A stretch of 64,000 nt of DNA from Annona cherimola. Taxonomy: Eukaryota > Streptophyta > Magnoliopsida > Magnoliales > Annonaceae. The notes beneath the pieces are model-generated. The model was not told the DNA's origin and did not search any database. It saw nothing but the letters and a program-made list of their open reading frames with translations. The position numbers and the translations under genes were made by a program. Positions 20,754-29,775 of the stretch are shown one piece after another. Within the stretch, counting starts at the first letter, position 1. Each line of letters begins with the position of its first letter. The DNA is taken from contig CM059972.1 in the NCBI GenBank assembly GCA_030490835.1, forward strand, positions 49,703,452 through 49,767,451, given 5' to 3'.

Positions 20754-23700
20754 TTGCTTATTTTTTTTCAGACATGTTTTAAGGCAAAGGCAAATAATGA
20801 ATGGTTCATGGATAGCGGTTGCTCAAGGCATATGACCGGTGAAAGAAGTTTGTTTCACAAACTCAAGCCTTGTAATGATGGAATGGTTGCCTTTGGCAAT
20901 AATGAAAAAGGTAAAATTAAAGGTAAAGGAAATATACATAGTATTTCAAATGCATGCATGGAAGATGTTTTGTTTGTTGAAGGACTCAAACACAATTTAA
21001 TGAGCATTAGCCAATTATGCGATAAAGGATACAAAGTTGTGTTTGAATCATCTATATGTAATGTATTTGATGGAGAGCATATCATGTTTAGTGGTAAAAG
21101 ATATGGGAATGTATATTTGGTTTCACTTGATGAATTGAATGGTCAATGTCTAATGGCCATTGATAATGATCCATGGGTTTGGCATAAAAGGCTTGGACAT
21201 ATAAACATGGGAAACATAAAAATCCTATGGAAAAAGAGTTTGGTAGAAGGATTACCAAGACTGAAATATGACAAGGACAAGATTTGTAAGGCATGTCAAT
21301 TATCAAAACAACCCAAGATGCCTTTCTCTACCAAAAAGGAAATTTCCACCACCAAGCCACTTGAATTGCTACACATGGATCTATACGGGCCATCCGACAT
21401 TCTAACCATTGGTGGAAAGAAATATGTATTTGTCATAGTTGATGATTTTTCAAGATTCACATGGATAATTCTCTTAGCTAGTAAAGATGAAGCCTTCTCT
21501 ATGTTTGCAACTTTTGTAAATTTGGTGCAAAATAAAAAACAAAGTACTATTGTGACCATAAGAAGCGATCATGGTGGCGAATTCGAAAACAAACGATTCA
21601 TGGAATTTTGCAATGAAAAAGGAATTCACCACACATTTTCTGCACCAAGAACTCCACAACAAAATGGAGTAGTAGAAAGGAAAAATAGAACTATACAAGA
21701 GATGGCTAGAACTATGCTAAATGAAAGCAATCTATCCAAGAAATTTTGGGGTGAAGCTGTAAGTACAGCTTGTCATGTATTGAATCGTGTCACCATTCGA
21801 GCAATCTTGAAAAAGACCCCATATGAACTATGGAAAGGAAGAAAACCAAATATCTCTTATTTTCATGCTTTTGGATGTACATGTTATGTTTTGAACAATG
21901 GAAAAACTAACTTGGGAAAGTTAGATGCCAAAAGTGATGAGGCTATATTTCTTGGATATTCATCAAATAGCAAAGCATATAGAGTTTTCAATAAACGAAA
22001 CCAAGTTGTTGAAGAATCCATACACGTTGTATTTGATGAAATTAACCAAACTCTGAGAAAGGAGGATGAACTAAGTGATGCAGATGAGACAAAAGGCAAA
22101 GAACAACCAAAGGAACTCGAACTCAAGCCAGAAAATCTCATGGAGGAAGAGGTAAGTGAAGGTAATGATTCTTATAAACCTCCAACTGATTTAAAGTTCA
22201 AAAATGCCCATCCAATCGAGCAAGTTATTGGAAATATATATGAAGGAGTGAAAACTAGAAGATCAAAACAAAACGTCTATGGTCAATATGCCTTTGTATC
22301 TAAAATTGAACCAAATACCATTGAACAAGCTCTCAATGATGAAAATTGGATTATTGCAATGCAAGAAGAGCTAAACCAATTCGAAAGGAACAATGTATGG
22401 CACTTAGTTCCTAGACCAAATAATCACACTATCATTGGTACCAAATGGGTATTTAGGAACAAATTAGATGAAAGCGGGCTTGTAATTAGAAACAAGGCCA
22501 GATTAGTAGCCAAAGGGTATTCTCAAGAAGAAGGAATCGATTTTGAAGAATCATATGCACCCGTGGCTAGAATAGAAGCCATACGTATTCTACTAGCATT
22601 CGCTTCTTATATGAATTTCAAATTGTTCCAAATGGATGTAAAAAGCGCATTTTTGAATGGCTATTTGAATGAAGAAGTATATGTTGAACAACCCCCTGGT
22701 TTTGAAGAAATGAATCAATCAAAGTATATTTATAAATTGACCAAAGCACTATATGGATTAAAGCAAGCTCCAAGAGCTTGGTATGAAAGGTTGAACAAAT
22801 TTTTGATTGATCATGAGTTTCTAAGAGGGAAAGTCGATACTACTTTGTTCATCAAATACAAAAACAAAGATATTTTAATTGTACAGATTTATGTAGATGA
22901 CATAATTTTCGGTGCTACTAATGAAAATCTTTGTCAAGAATTTTCTAAGATTATGCAGAGCGAATTCGAAATGAGCATGATGGGAGAATTAAATTTCTTC
23001 CTTGGACTGCAAATTAAGCAACAAAGTGAAGGGATATTCTTGAACCAGTCCAAGTATGTCAAGGAAATGCTCAAGAAATTTGGATTGCAGAATAGCAAAG
23101 GGGCAAACACTCCAATGAGCTCTACAATCAAGATCGACACGGATGAAAACGGTAAAAGTATCGATCAAAAGCTTTATAGAAGCATAATAGGATCCTTGTT
23201 ATATTTAACTGCTTCTAGACCCGATATTCTATTCAGTGTTTGTATGTGCTCTAGATTTCAAGCATGCCCAAAAGAATCACATCTCCTTGCTGTAAAAAGA
23301 ATTTTTAAATATTTGATAAAAACTACCAATCTTGGACTATGGTATCCAAAGGGGTCAACCTTTGATCTAATCGGCTATTCGGATGCAGATTTTGCCGGAT
23401 ATAAGGTAGATAGAAAAAGTACCAGTGGAACTTGTCAGTTTCTTGGACATATGTTAGTTTCATGGTATTCAAGAAAACAAACAAGTGTTGCTCTATCTAC
23501 CGCGGAAGTCGAATACATAGCCGCCGGTAGTTGTTGTGCCCAATTGCTTTGGATGAAACAACAATTGAAAGATTATGGTATTGATTATGTTGATATTCCT
23601 ATTAGGTGTGATAATACAAGTGCAATTTGTTTGACTAAAAATCCTGTACTGCATTCAAGAACCAAGCATATTGATGTGAGACACCATTTTATTCGTGAAC

Positions 23701-23834
23701 ATGTTGAAAATCATGATGTATGTTTAGAATATGTGAAAACAGAAGACCAAATTGCTGATATCTTTACCAAACCATTAGCCAAAGAATCATTTTATAAAAT
23801 TAGGAATGATATGGGTATGATAGAGCTAAATTAG
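20754..23834 (+). CDS. pol: Element B Pol (protease, integrase, RT, RNase H), uninterrupted, about 1026 aa
   Basis: The frame is open for 1026 codons. It lies +1 to gag and overlaps it from 20727 to 20746. No ATG is placed at the start, so expression probably needs frameshifting or splicing. Domains in order: protease [12 protein letters not shown] (about residue 20); pre-integrase WHKRLGH (about 143); integrase [45 protein letters not shown] (about 178-315); [32 protein letters not shown] and [10 protein letters not shown] (about 590-730); RNase [38 protein letters not shown] (about 885-970). The usual STAEAEY has Val in place of the second Ala. All catalytic Asp/Glu seen are present, so the enzyme may be active. 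Confidence 0.95.
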   Translation: MLIFFQTCFKAKANNEWFMDSGCSRHMTGERSLFHKLKPCNDGMVAFGNNEKGKIKGKGNIHSISNACMEDVLFVEGLKHNLMSISQLCDKGYKVVFESSICNVFDGEHIMFSGKRYGNVYLVSLDELNGQCLMAIDNDPWVWHKRLGHINMGNIKILWKKSLVEGLPRLKYDKDKICKACQLSKQPKMPFSTKKEISTTKPLELLHMDLYGPSDILTIGGKKYVFVIVDDFSRFTWIILLASKDEAFSMFATFVNLVQNKKQSTIVTIRSDHGGEFENKRFMEFCNEKGIHHTFSAPRTPQQNGVVERKNRTIQEMARTMLNESNLSKKFWGEAVSTACHVLNRVTIRAILKKTPYELWKGRKPNISYFHAFGCTCYVLNNGKTNLGKLDAKSDEAIFLGYSSNSKAYRVFNKRNQVVEESIHVVFDEINQTLRKEDELSDADETKGKEQPKELELKPENLMEEEVSEGNDSYKPPTDLKFKNAHPIEQVIGNIYEGVKTRRSKQNVYGQYAFVSKIEPNTIEQALNDENWIIAMQEELNQFERNNVWHLVPRPNNHTIIGTKWVFRNKLDESGLVIRNKARLVAKGYSQEEGIDFEESYAPVARIEAIRILLAFASYMNFKLFQMDVKSAFLNGYLNEEVYVEQPPGFEEMNQSKYIYKLTKALYGLKQAPRAWYERLNKFLIDHEFLRGKVDTTLFIKYKNKDILIVQIYVDDIIFGATNENLCQEFSKIMQSEFEMSMMGELNFFLGLQIKQQSEGIFLNQSKYVKEMLKKFGLQNSKGANTPMSSTIKIDTDENGKSIDQKLYRSIIGSLLYLTASRPDILFSVCMCSRFQACPKESHLLAVKRIFKYLIKTTNLGLWYPKGSTFDLIGYSDADFAGYKVDRKSTSGTCQFLGHMLVSWYSRKQTSVALSTAEVEYIAAGSCCAQLLWMKQQLKDYGIDYVDIPIRCDNTSAICLTKNPVLHSRTKHIDVRHHFIREHVENHDVCLEYVKTEDQIADIFTKPLAKESFYKIRNDMGMIELN

Positions 23835-23870
23835 GGAAAATTAAATAAGAAAATTTCAATTAAAAAATGT

Positions 23871-23990
23871 CAAGTCGATGAGTCAAGTCGACTCCACCTC
23901 AGAAGCGAAGTCGACTCCGCCCCCAGGCGAAGTCGACTCCGAGGGACCGAAGTCGACTTCGCCTAGGGCAAAGTCGACTCCGCGCGCGAC
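23871..23990. repeat. GTCGAC repeats ahead of the third ORF of element B
   Basis: Five or six copies of an AAGTCGACTCC-type motif spaced roughly 20-30 bp, CpG-rich, starting 37 bases after the pol stop. They are the same core as the LTR U3 hairpin repeats. They are followed by a long pyrimidine-rich stretch and then the third ORF. Element A has nothing like this at the same place. Confidence 0.85.
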
Positions 23991-23999
23991 GTTTCGCAT

Positions 24000-24330
24000 T
24001 CGGCCGTCTCTCTTTCTTTTTCTTCTCTTCTCCTTCTTTCCTTCCTCATTTCCCTCCGGCCTCTCAATTTTTTTTTCTCCTCTCCGGCGACTTTGCCTCC
24101 CTCCGTTTTCCTCAATCTCCCTCTGTTTCTTTCTCTCTCTCCCTCAGTTTCTTTCTCTTACTCTCTCTCTCCATCAGTTTGTTTCTCTTTCTCTCTCTTT
24201 CACTCTATCTCTCACTCCCTCTCTCACTCCCTCTCTCATTTTTTTTCTCTCACGCTCCCTCTGTTTCTATCCCTCTCAAACTCTCTCTCTCTCTCACTAA
24301 CATTCACTCTCAGATTCCCTAAACTCCAAG
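24000..24330 (+). promoter_or_regulatory. Pyrimidine-rich (CT) leader of the third ORF
   Basis: About 300 bp of CTCTCT and TTTCTCT repeats on the plus strand between the GTCGAC array and the ATG at 24337. CT-rich stretches of this kind are common in plant core promoters and 5' leaders. With the array upstream it could drive a separate RNA for the third ORF, but this is inference. The ORFs at 23878-24300 and 24093-24425 are simple-repeat artefacts. Confidence 0.45.
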
Positions 24331-24336
24331 CTCCAA

Positions 24337-25344
24337 ATGGCACCAAAGAAAGCCGTATCAAAACCATACCCCAAACGAGTTCCCACACAACCACAACCTT
24401 CATCTCACCCAAAAGAAGTTCCTAGAAGATCTAGGACTCCATCAAAAAGAGCTAGAGAGGAACCATCAACTTCGACGGGTAAAAGGGTACGATTCCAAAC
24501 CACTACTCAATCATCTGATCAAGCACCCAGGTCGGAAAGTCAACAACAAACCTCACAGAGCACACAATCCGAGACAAGCAAAAGGGGCACTGCAGCTGGG
24601 AAAGCCCAAGTATTGAAGATGCCCACTACCTACTTCAAAACTGAGCTCCAACATAGCCGTTTTTACAAAAAGTTCTACGAACGGAAGGTATTCATACCCA
24701 AGATTATAGATTTTAATTTCTTGAAAGAATATGGATCCGACATAGAAGATCTATTGGATTTTCAAGGATGGACCAATTTGCTAAAAGAAGACGAAAGGGT
24801 CTATCCAGATCTTACTCGAATGTTTTATTATCGATGGGATGAAGAATACTTTGGAACCTTCGTCAAAGGAGTAGAAATGGATCTTGGAATCGGGATAGTT
24901 GCAGGTCCGACTGAAGTAATGAGTCATTTAGGACACATACTTGGAGTCCCGTATGAGGATGAGCCTATTCCAGAAGACCTCACTTTGGATCAAATGTATA
25001 ATCAGCTCACCCGGAGCAACAAGTACCATCCAGGAATCAAATTCCTTCGGTACATGGATCTTTCACCCAGGCTACGAGTGCTCAGACTTCTCATTGCCCA
25101 CTGCATCTACCCAAAGGGCGGTGGAAGAAATCAATTAAACCCACAAGAAGCGGGGATACTATGGAAAGTGGCCAACAGGGTCAAGGTGAGCTTACCAAAG
25201 TTATTTCTTGAAGCCTTGGCATCTAGAAAGGATAACCCACGAGGAGTCCTCCCTTATGGTACATGGATCACAAAGATTCTTGAATTCTTCAAAGTGGATA
25301 TTGAAGCGAGCCTTTCGAAGTGCTCAAATCCACAAATGCCATAA
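24337..25344 (+). CDS. Element B third ORF, N-terminal part (plant-transposon-protein-like domain)
   Basis: 335 residues starting at ATG 24337 in context CCAAATGGC. The N-terminal 90 residues are basic and low in complexity (Lys, Arg, Ser, Pro, Gln), with KRAREE and GKRVRF that could serve as nuclear signals. The folded part (about 95-335) has FYERKVFIPKIIDFNFL, DLLDFQGWTNLL and VYPDLTRMFYYRW. I recognise this as like the 'putative plant transposon protein' domain seen in many plant retroelement ORFs; this is from memory and was not searched. It ends at 25344 by what looks like a single-base frameshift, because frame 3 continues the protein (25320-25892). No membrane segment is visible, so it is unlike a classical env. 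Its position after pol matches the env-like ORF of Sireviruses. Function unknown. Confidence 0.8.
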   Translation: MAPKKAVSKPYPKRVPTQPQPSSHPKEVPRRSRTPSKRAREEPSTSTGKRVRFQTTTQSSDQAPRSESQQQTSQSTQSETSKRGTAAGKAQVLKMPTTYFKTELQHSRFYKKFYERKVFIPKIIDFNFLKEYGSDIEDLLDFQGWTNLLKEDERVYPDLTRMFYYRWDEEYFGTFVKGVEMDLGIGIVAGPTEVMSHLGHILGVPYEDEPIPEDLTLDQMYNQLTRSNKYHPGIKFLRYMDLSPRLRVLRLLIAHCIYPKGGGRNQLNPQEAGILWKVANRVKVSLPKLFLEALASRKDNPRGVLPYGTWITKILEFFKVDIEASLSKCSNPQMP

Positions 25345-25892
25345 ATAAAGCACTAATCCAAAGGATGAAGATCAATCTGCTTGAACTAAGGCATGAAGCT
25401 TCAGAAGAAGAACAAGAAGACAATGCACAAGCTGAGGGGGAGCAACCTCCCGCGGCACCACCTGCACAAGAGGTGCCAGCATCTCCCATATCGCACGGAT
25501 CCTATTCTCCACAAGGATCTGCTGCACGTGAACGGGTGCCCCCAACCTCATTTGAGGAAGTCAGTCTAAAAGTTTTGAAAGATGAAATCGTTGCCGTCCG
25601 TGAAGAAATGGGTCACCAAGAAGATCGGCTAACGAGTCTTGTGACCGAAGTGTTGGCAGCAATCAATAATATGCATTCCCGACAAGATCGAATCGATCGG
25701 GAACTGCGTACCATACGATATCATCTCGCCTCCGGCCATCACAAGAAGCGACCCATGTCTGAACTTGATCCCTTCGAATCGGGTTCAGTTCATCGCGAGC
25801 CTTCTCCTGCACCTGTTTCCTCCTACTACTCATCCGCCCATGTCCGTCCCATCAAACCAACTCAATCTATCTATCCCATTTCCCAATTTTAA
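25320..25892 (+). CDS. Element B third ORF, C-terminal part (coiled coil)
   Basis: This frame carries on the third ORF after an apparent 1 base shift near 25300-25320; reading across gives EPFEVLKSTNAINKA. Acidic Glu-rich and Pro/Ala-rich stretches come first (about residues 25-60 of this part). Next is a coiled-coil candidate at about 80-135 (VLKDEIVAVREEMGHQEDRL and following). A Ser/Pro-rich tail ends at 25892. Taken with the N-terminal part the ancestral protein was about 518 residues. A PPT motif lies 44 bases after the stop. It is probably a single broken gene and not a separate one. What it does is unknown; a nucleic-acid or oligomer partner is only a guess. Confidence 0.7.
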   Translation: MLKSTNAINKALIQRMKINLLELRHEASEEEQEDNAQAEGEQPPAAPPAQEVPASPISHGSYSPQGSAARERVPPTSFEEVSLKVLKDEIVAVREEMGHQEDRLTSLVTEVLAAINNMHSRQDRIDRELRTIRYHLASGHHKKRPMSELDPFESGSVHREPSPAPVSSYYSSAHVRPIKPTQSIYPISQF

Positions 25893-25936
25893 TTTACCAA
25901 GTCTTTGGTAATTGACAAATTTTTTGAGTGATTGAC

Positions 25937-25950
25937 AAAAAGGGGGAGAA
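25937..25950 (+). other. Element B internal polypurine tract
   Basis: AAAAAGGGGGAGAA, preceded by GATTGAC, as in element A at 14745. A second copy lies at the LTR (26182-26194). Homology of the 3' UTR to element A resumes here, which marks the right edge of the extra module. Confidence 0.75.
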
Positions 25951-26181
25951 AAGATAGGTTTGAGCGTTTTCTTTTTGGGTTGGGTAATTTGTATAGGTTT
26001 AATTTTTGTTTTACATTGTATTTTGAAACTTGATACATATATGAAAGTTGTGTTTGCAATGATTAATATGTTTAAATGATATGAATGATATGAAACCAAT
26101 GCTCTGTTTTTCAAATAAATATATATGAACATGATTAATGTGTTGAAAGGTATCAACTCAAATGTAGTTTTGTCAATCATC

Positions 26182-26194
26182 AAAAAGGGGGAGA
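26182..26194 (+). other. Element B polypurine tract at the 3' LTR
   Basis: AAAAAGGGGGAGA one base before the 3' LTR start TGTTGG. Confidence 0.9.
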
Positions 26195-26195
26195 T

Positions 26196-27804
26196 TGTTG
26201 GAAACAATGTTCCAAACAAAACAAATTGACCAAAGCATAAGTTTTGATGATTAAACAAAGACTAATTTGAGTATATAAGGTGTACTAATGAGTTTGCCAA
26301 GTGTTTAAGGAAAACAAAGAAGTCAAGTCGATTCCCAAGTCGACTTGGACTTCGACTTGGGGTGAAGTCGATACCTAAGTCGACTTCACAAGCGACTTCA
26401 AATGGAAAAAGGTGGATAGCATTGAAAATAGAAAACAAGCAAGTGAAGTCGCAGGCCAAGTCGACTCCAGGTGCGACTTAGGAAATCAAGTCGAAAACGA
26501 AGTCGACTCCAGCATCGACTTGGAGTATCCAGAGTTGAAAAGTGGAAACGAACATAACGAAGTCGCAGGCGAAGTCGACTCCAGGTGCGACTTGGGCGAA
26601 GTCGCAGACGAGGTCGACTCCAACTTCGACTTGAGGAGTTCAGACTTGAAGATTGTAGTTTCAAGCTTATTTCAAGGATCCATTTGGAATTTATCAAATC
26701 CAAATAGGATGCAAAGTTCATTCTCAAAAAGCAACTAAAGTTTCTTGAAGATCAAAAGTTAAGATTCATATTCAAAGTTCAAATCAAGTCTATCAAGTCC
26801 AAAGCTAAGTTTCAAGCTTATTCCAAATAAAGCAATACCCAAGTCATGAAGACTAATTTTACAAAATTCAAGACAGTTCAAGAGGATCAAGGTGTTTTTG
26901 CAAAAGACCAAGCCAAGTCGCAACCCAAGTCGACTCCAGGATCGACTTGAGTTGAAGACTGAAGGCCAAGTTGACCCAGACTCGGACTTGGAAATCTGAA
27001 GAACTGGAGTCGCACACGAGGTCGACTCCAGGTGCGACTTGGAAGCCAAGTCGCAGGCCAAGTCGACTCCACATGCGACTTGGGTCACAACGGTCGGAAT
27101 TTATTTGAACGTTGGCGCATTAAATGCGCGCCACCTACCCTCTAACGTTCGGATTCCCTCCAAAATTATAAATAGCATTCAAGATGGACGAGGGAAGCAG
27201 CTGAGAATCATTAAGTGTGCTTAACTACTACATTCAAGAGCTCAAAAGAGATCAAGCCACTCAAAGAAGAAGAACTCTACTTCAAACTGCAAGAGCTTCA
27301 TTTCAGAATCTTCAAAGCCAACTCTTCAAGTTCTTCTCTGCGCCTAATTGCTGCTACACATCTGTAAAGTGTAGATTTCCTTGTGTTTCATTTATTTGTG
27401 ATTGAACTTGATCTAGTTTGAGGAACTAGGATCAAGTGTATGCTAAGTAGTGTGTGATTGGAGTGTGACTCATCACCTACTTGAGCAGTGTGTTATATGC
27501 CCCCTAGAGCTAGAATCTAGAAGAGAGCAGTGGCTCTAATTGTATTGAGAGAATACAATAGTGGAACCCAAGTCACAAGGAGTGTGAGCTTGGAAGAGTG
27601 GAGTAGGGAGGTTGCCCGAACCACTATAAAAATCTTGTGTGTTTGATTTATTTATCTGCTCTCTACATTATATTGCTTTCCATTTCGATTCTTCATTAAG
27701 GGGACTGGATTAATCTGAGGTTAAGTTTCTGTTTAAGTTACAAATTTTTAAATACCCAATTCACCCCTCCCCTCTTGGGTTTTACCATTAACTAGGGACC
27801 AACA
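26196..27804 (+). repeat. Element B 3' LTR (1609 bp)
   Basis: The full-length copy, TGTTGG...CCAACA. It keeps the 114 bp lost from the 5' LTR. GTCGAC hairpins lie at about 26320-26640 and 26920-27085, and the TATA-like site is at 27167-27175. It is followed by ATCCG, the target duplication. Confidence 0.95.
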
Positions 27805-28017
27805 ATCCGGAACGTCTTATTCGAATCTTGGATAGACGCAAGAAGCAGTTAAAGAGGTGGACAATTCAGCATGTTCTAGTGCAATGGATCAACCACAGTG
27901 AGCGGGAAGCTACATAGGAGCTAGAGGATGATATTCGTAGAATCAGCCCCGAATTGTTCCAAAATCTATCATAATTATTGCAAGTTTCGAGGACAAAACT
28001 TTATAAGGTGGGGAGAA
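27805..28017 (+). pseudogene. Ty3/gypsy chromovirus segment 3: chromodomain-like end of pol and PPT
   Basis: After the duplicated ATCCG the frame reads RLIRILDRRKKQLKRW and VQWINHSEREAT, then LEDDIRRISPELF. This matches the degenerate chromodomain-like C-terminus of Tekay/Del-type chromoviruses, such as the usual VQWxxHxxEEATWE. Stops at about 27914 and 27972 break it. The phrase TTTCGAGGACAAAACTT and the purine tract AAGGTGGGGAGAA (28005-28017) are typical of the 3' end just before a gypsy LTR. Confidence 0.85.
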
Positions 28018-28204
28018 TGGAAAATATTGACAAAATAATAATAATAATAATAATAATTTAAGTTGACGGGTCAAAATCCACGTAGGACACCCTATGTGGC
28101 AAGGGTAGACTTTTTGACCAACAGGGCCAAATGAGTAATAATGGGTCGTGACCAATTATTATTTAAATATGTCACGGGTTATATTTTTATTTTTATTTTT
28201 GAAT

Positions 28205-28325
28205 GTTATTTCAGCAACCCGTGTAGCTCGGTTGGCATACAGGTAGTCCAAGTGGTCTCAGAGGTCTAAGGTTCGAGTAGGGGGTTCCGCAGAAAAAATA
28301 ATTATTTTTTTGCACTTTTGCCTCC
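28205..28325 (+). repeat. tRNA-like sequence with pol III boxes (possible SINE head)
   Basis: TAGCTCGGTTGG (28224-28235) fits the A box and GGTTCGAGT (28270-28278) fits the B box, 46 bp apart. It starts near CAACCCGTG and is followed by GGGGGTTCCGC and an A/T-rich tract. This is the usual architecture of a tRNA-derived SINE head inside the gypsy LTR. No clear target duplication was found, so a chance match or a tRNA relic remains possible. Confidence 0.5.
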
Positions 28326-29636
28326 CTAGGCATGTGGGCCCCACCGGATAAGACAGGATATGATAAGATAAATATCCCAGCGGATAAGATGATATTAAAA
28401 TTGAAATTTAAGTTAAAGTGATAATATTTTATCTTTTATTCCTTTCCTAGAATTTTAGGAAACTTACAAAAATCCTTTTATAAATTGGGTTTTAGGGAGT
28501 TGGTGGAGGGAGACATCCGTAAGAAAGGTTTGAGAGATAGAATTGTTGGAGGACAGAAAGCTACGTAAGGCAAGTGGGATTTTAATTGGAAATTGATTTT
28601 AGTTCAATAATTATGTAATTTATGTGTTGAAATTATTTTTATATAATTGTTATGTATAAAGCATTACATTATATGATTTTAGGCTATATTTGATATAATT
28701 AAATTTTATAATCCTAAGTTTTTAGGATATAAAATTTTGCAGGTAAATATGTTGAATTTTATGCTTGAAATTATATGTATTGAGATTTTTGAGTTTTACT
28801 ATGCATTTTATTTTTATATAAATGCATTGGTATGCTGTATATATATATATTGTGGCGCCCCAGCCCGAGCATCACATCCTTACCTCAAGATCTATCGATT
28901 GGTAAATGTGAATCAAGATTGTTGCCTTAATCACGCGGCGGGTTCTTATTGGATATTCATCCACTTAATCCTAATTCCTTAGAATTTTATATCATTTATA
29001 CATTCAATTTCCATCAAATGTCATTTTAGGCCATTATATCATTTGAGAATTACACATCTCATCTCATAATCTTCATACTTAATCATATCATGATATTTCA
29101 TGCCTTAGCATTTAACCATAAAAAAATTTCGCCTTCTATGGTCACAAAACTATAACATAATTCATATACAACATTAAATAATTATTTAATGTCATCATTC
29201 ATATGACCATATAATCCATAATTTCATACACATGTAACTTATAGAAATTCATATATTCTTGAATCTCCACCTATGCTCCTTGTCTCATTCCTTTCACCTG
29301 TCATGGGTTTGGAAAACAAAACGTGAGTTGAAATTCAACTCAATAAGCAAACTGTATATTTTTCAAGCAATTCATTTTTAAAGCAACATTCTTTAAAAAC
29401 ATTTCTCTCCATTCAGTATAGACACTTAGCAAGTGATCAATTACCTGCGGAGCAGAAACTTTTTCATAAACCTTTCATAAACTATTCATGAAAATCATTC
29501 ATAATATCCCAGTTTTTGGGAATTTCATAAACATTGGATGTGCAAATGCATCATTTCCATTCATGACATTCTCCTTCATGTGACGGTACGCTAGCACAGG
29601 GAACATTCTTTCATAGCATGATCCTTTCCATTCTTA

Positions 29637-29775
29637 GCGCCGGACCTTCCGACTTGGCAACATCAAGGGAGAATCCTTGTCCACTTACTACCTCGACTAG
29701 CCTACCTCGCCGGACCTTCCGACTTGGCAACATCAAGGGGGACTCCTTGTCCACTTACTATTTCGACTAGCCTGC
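29637..29775. repeat. About 67 bp tandem duplication in solo LTR 1
   Basis: Two adjacent copies of a unit with CGCCGGACCTTCCGACTTGG, TCCTTGTCCACTTACTA and TCGACTAGCCT. The related single copy in solo LTR 2 lies near 32928-33005. Confidence 0.85.

Larger units (their letters stand above)
17404..27804 (+). mobile_element. Element B: Sirevirus-like Ty1/copia retrotransposon with a third ORF, plus strand, 10.4 kb
   Basis: It begins TGTTGGAAACAATG and ends GGGACCAACA, with target duplication ATCCG (17399-17403 and 27805-27809). The 5' LTR is 1493 bp and the 3' LTR 1609 bp; the difference is a 114 bp deletion plus a 2 bp indel. Order: primer site, gag (one stop, one frameshift), intact pol, then about 2 kb absent from element A with a third ORF, then two PPT motifs. 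By eye the LTRs differ at about 13 sites (about 0.9%), more than in A. It is close kin to A in gag, pol, LTR ends and hairpin repeats. Confidence 0.95.

Noticed and set aside
23878..24425. ORFs of 110-140 aa over the CT-rich tract
   Set aside because: They are translations of CT simple repeats (Ser, Leu, Phe).
24337..25892. A retroviral-type envelope gene
   Set aside because: The position fits an env-like ORF but no signal peptide, membrane helix or cleavage site is visible, and the fold resembles a plant transposon-protein domain.
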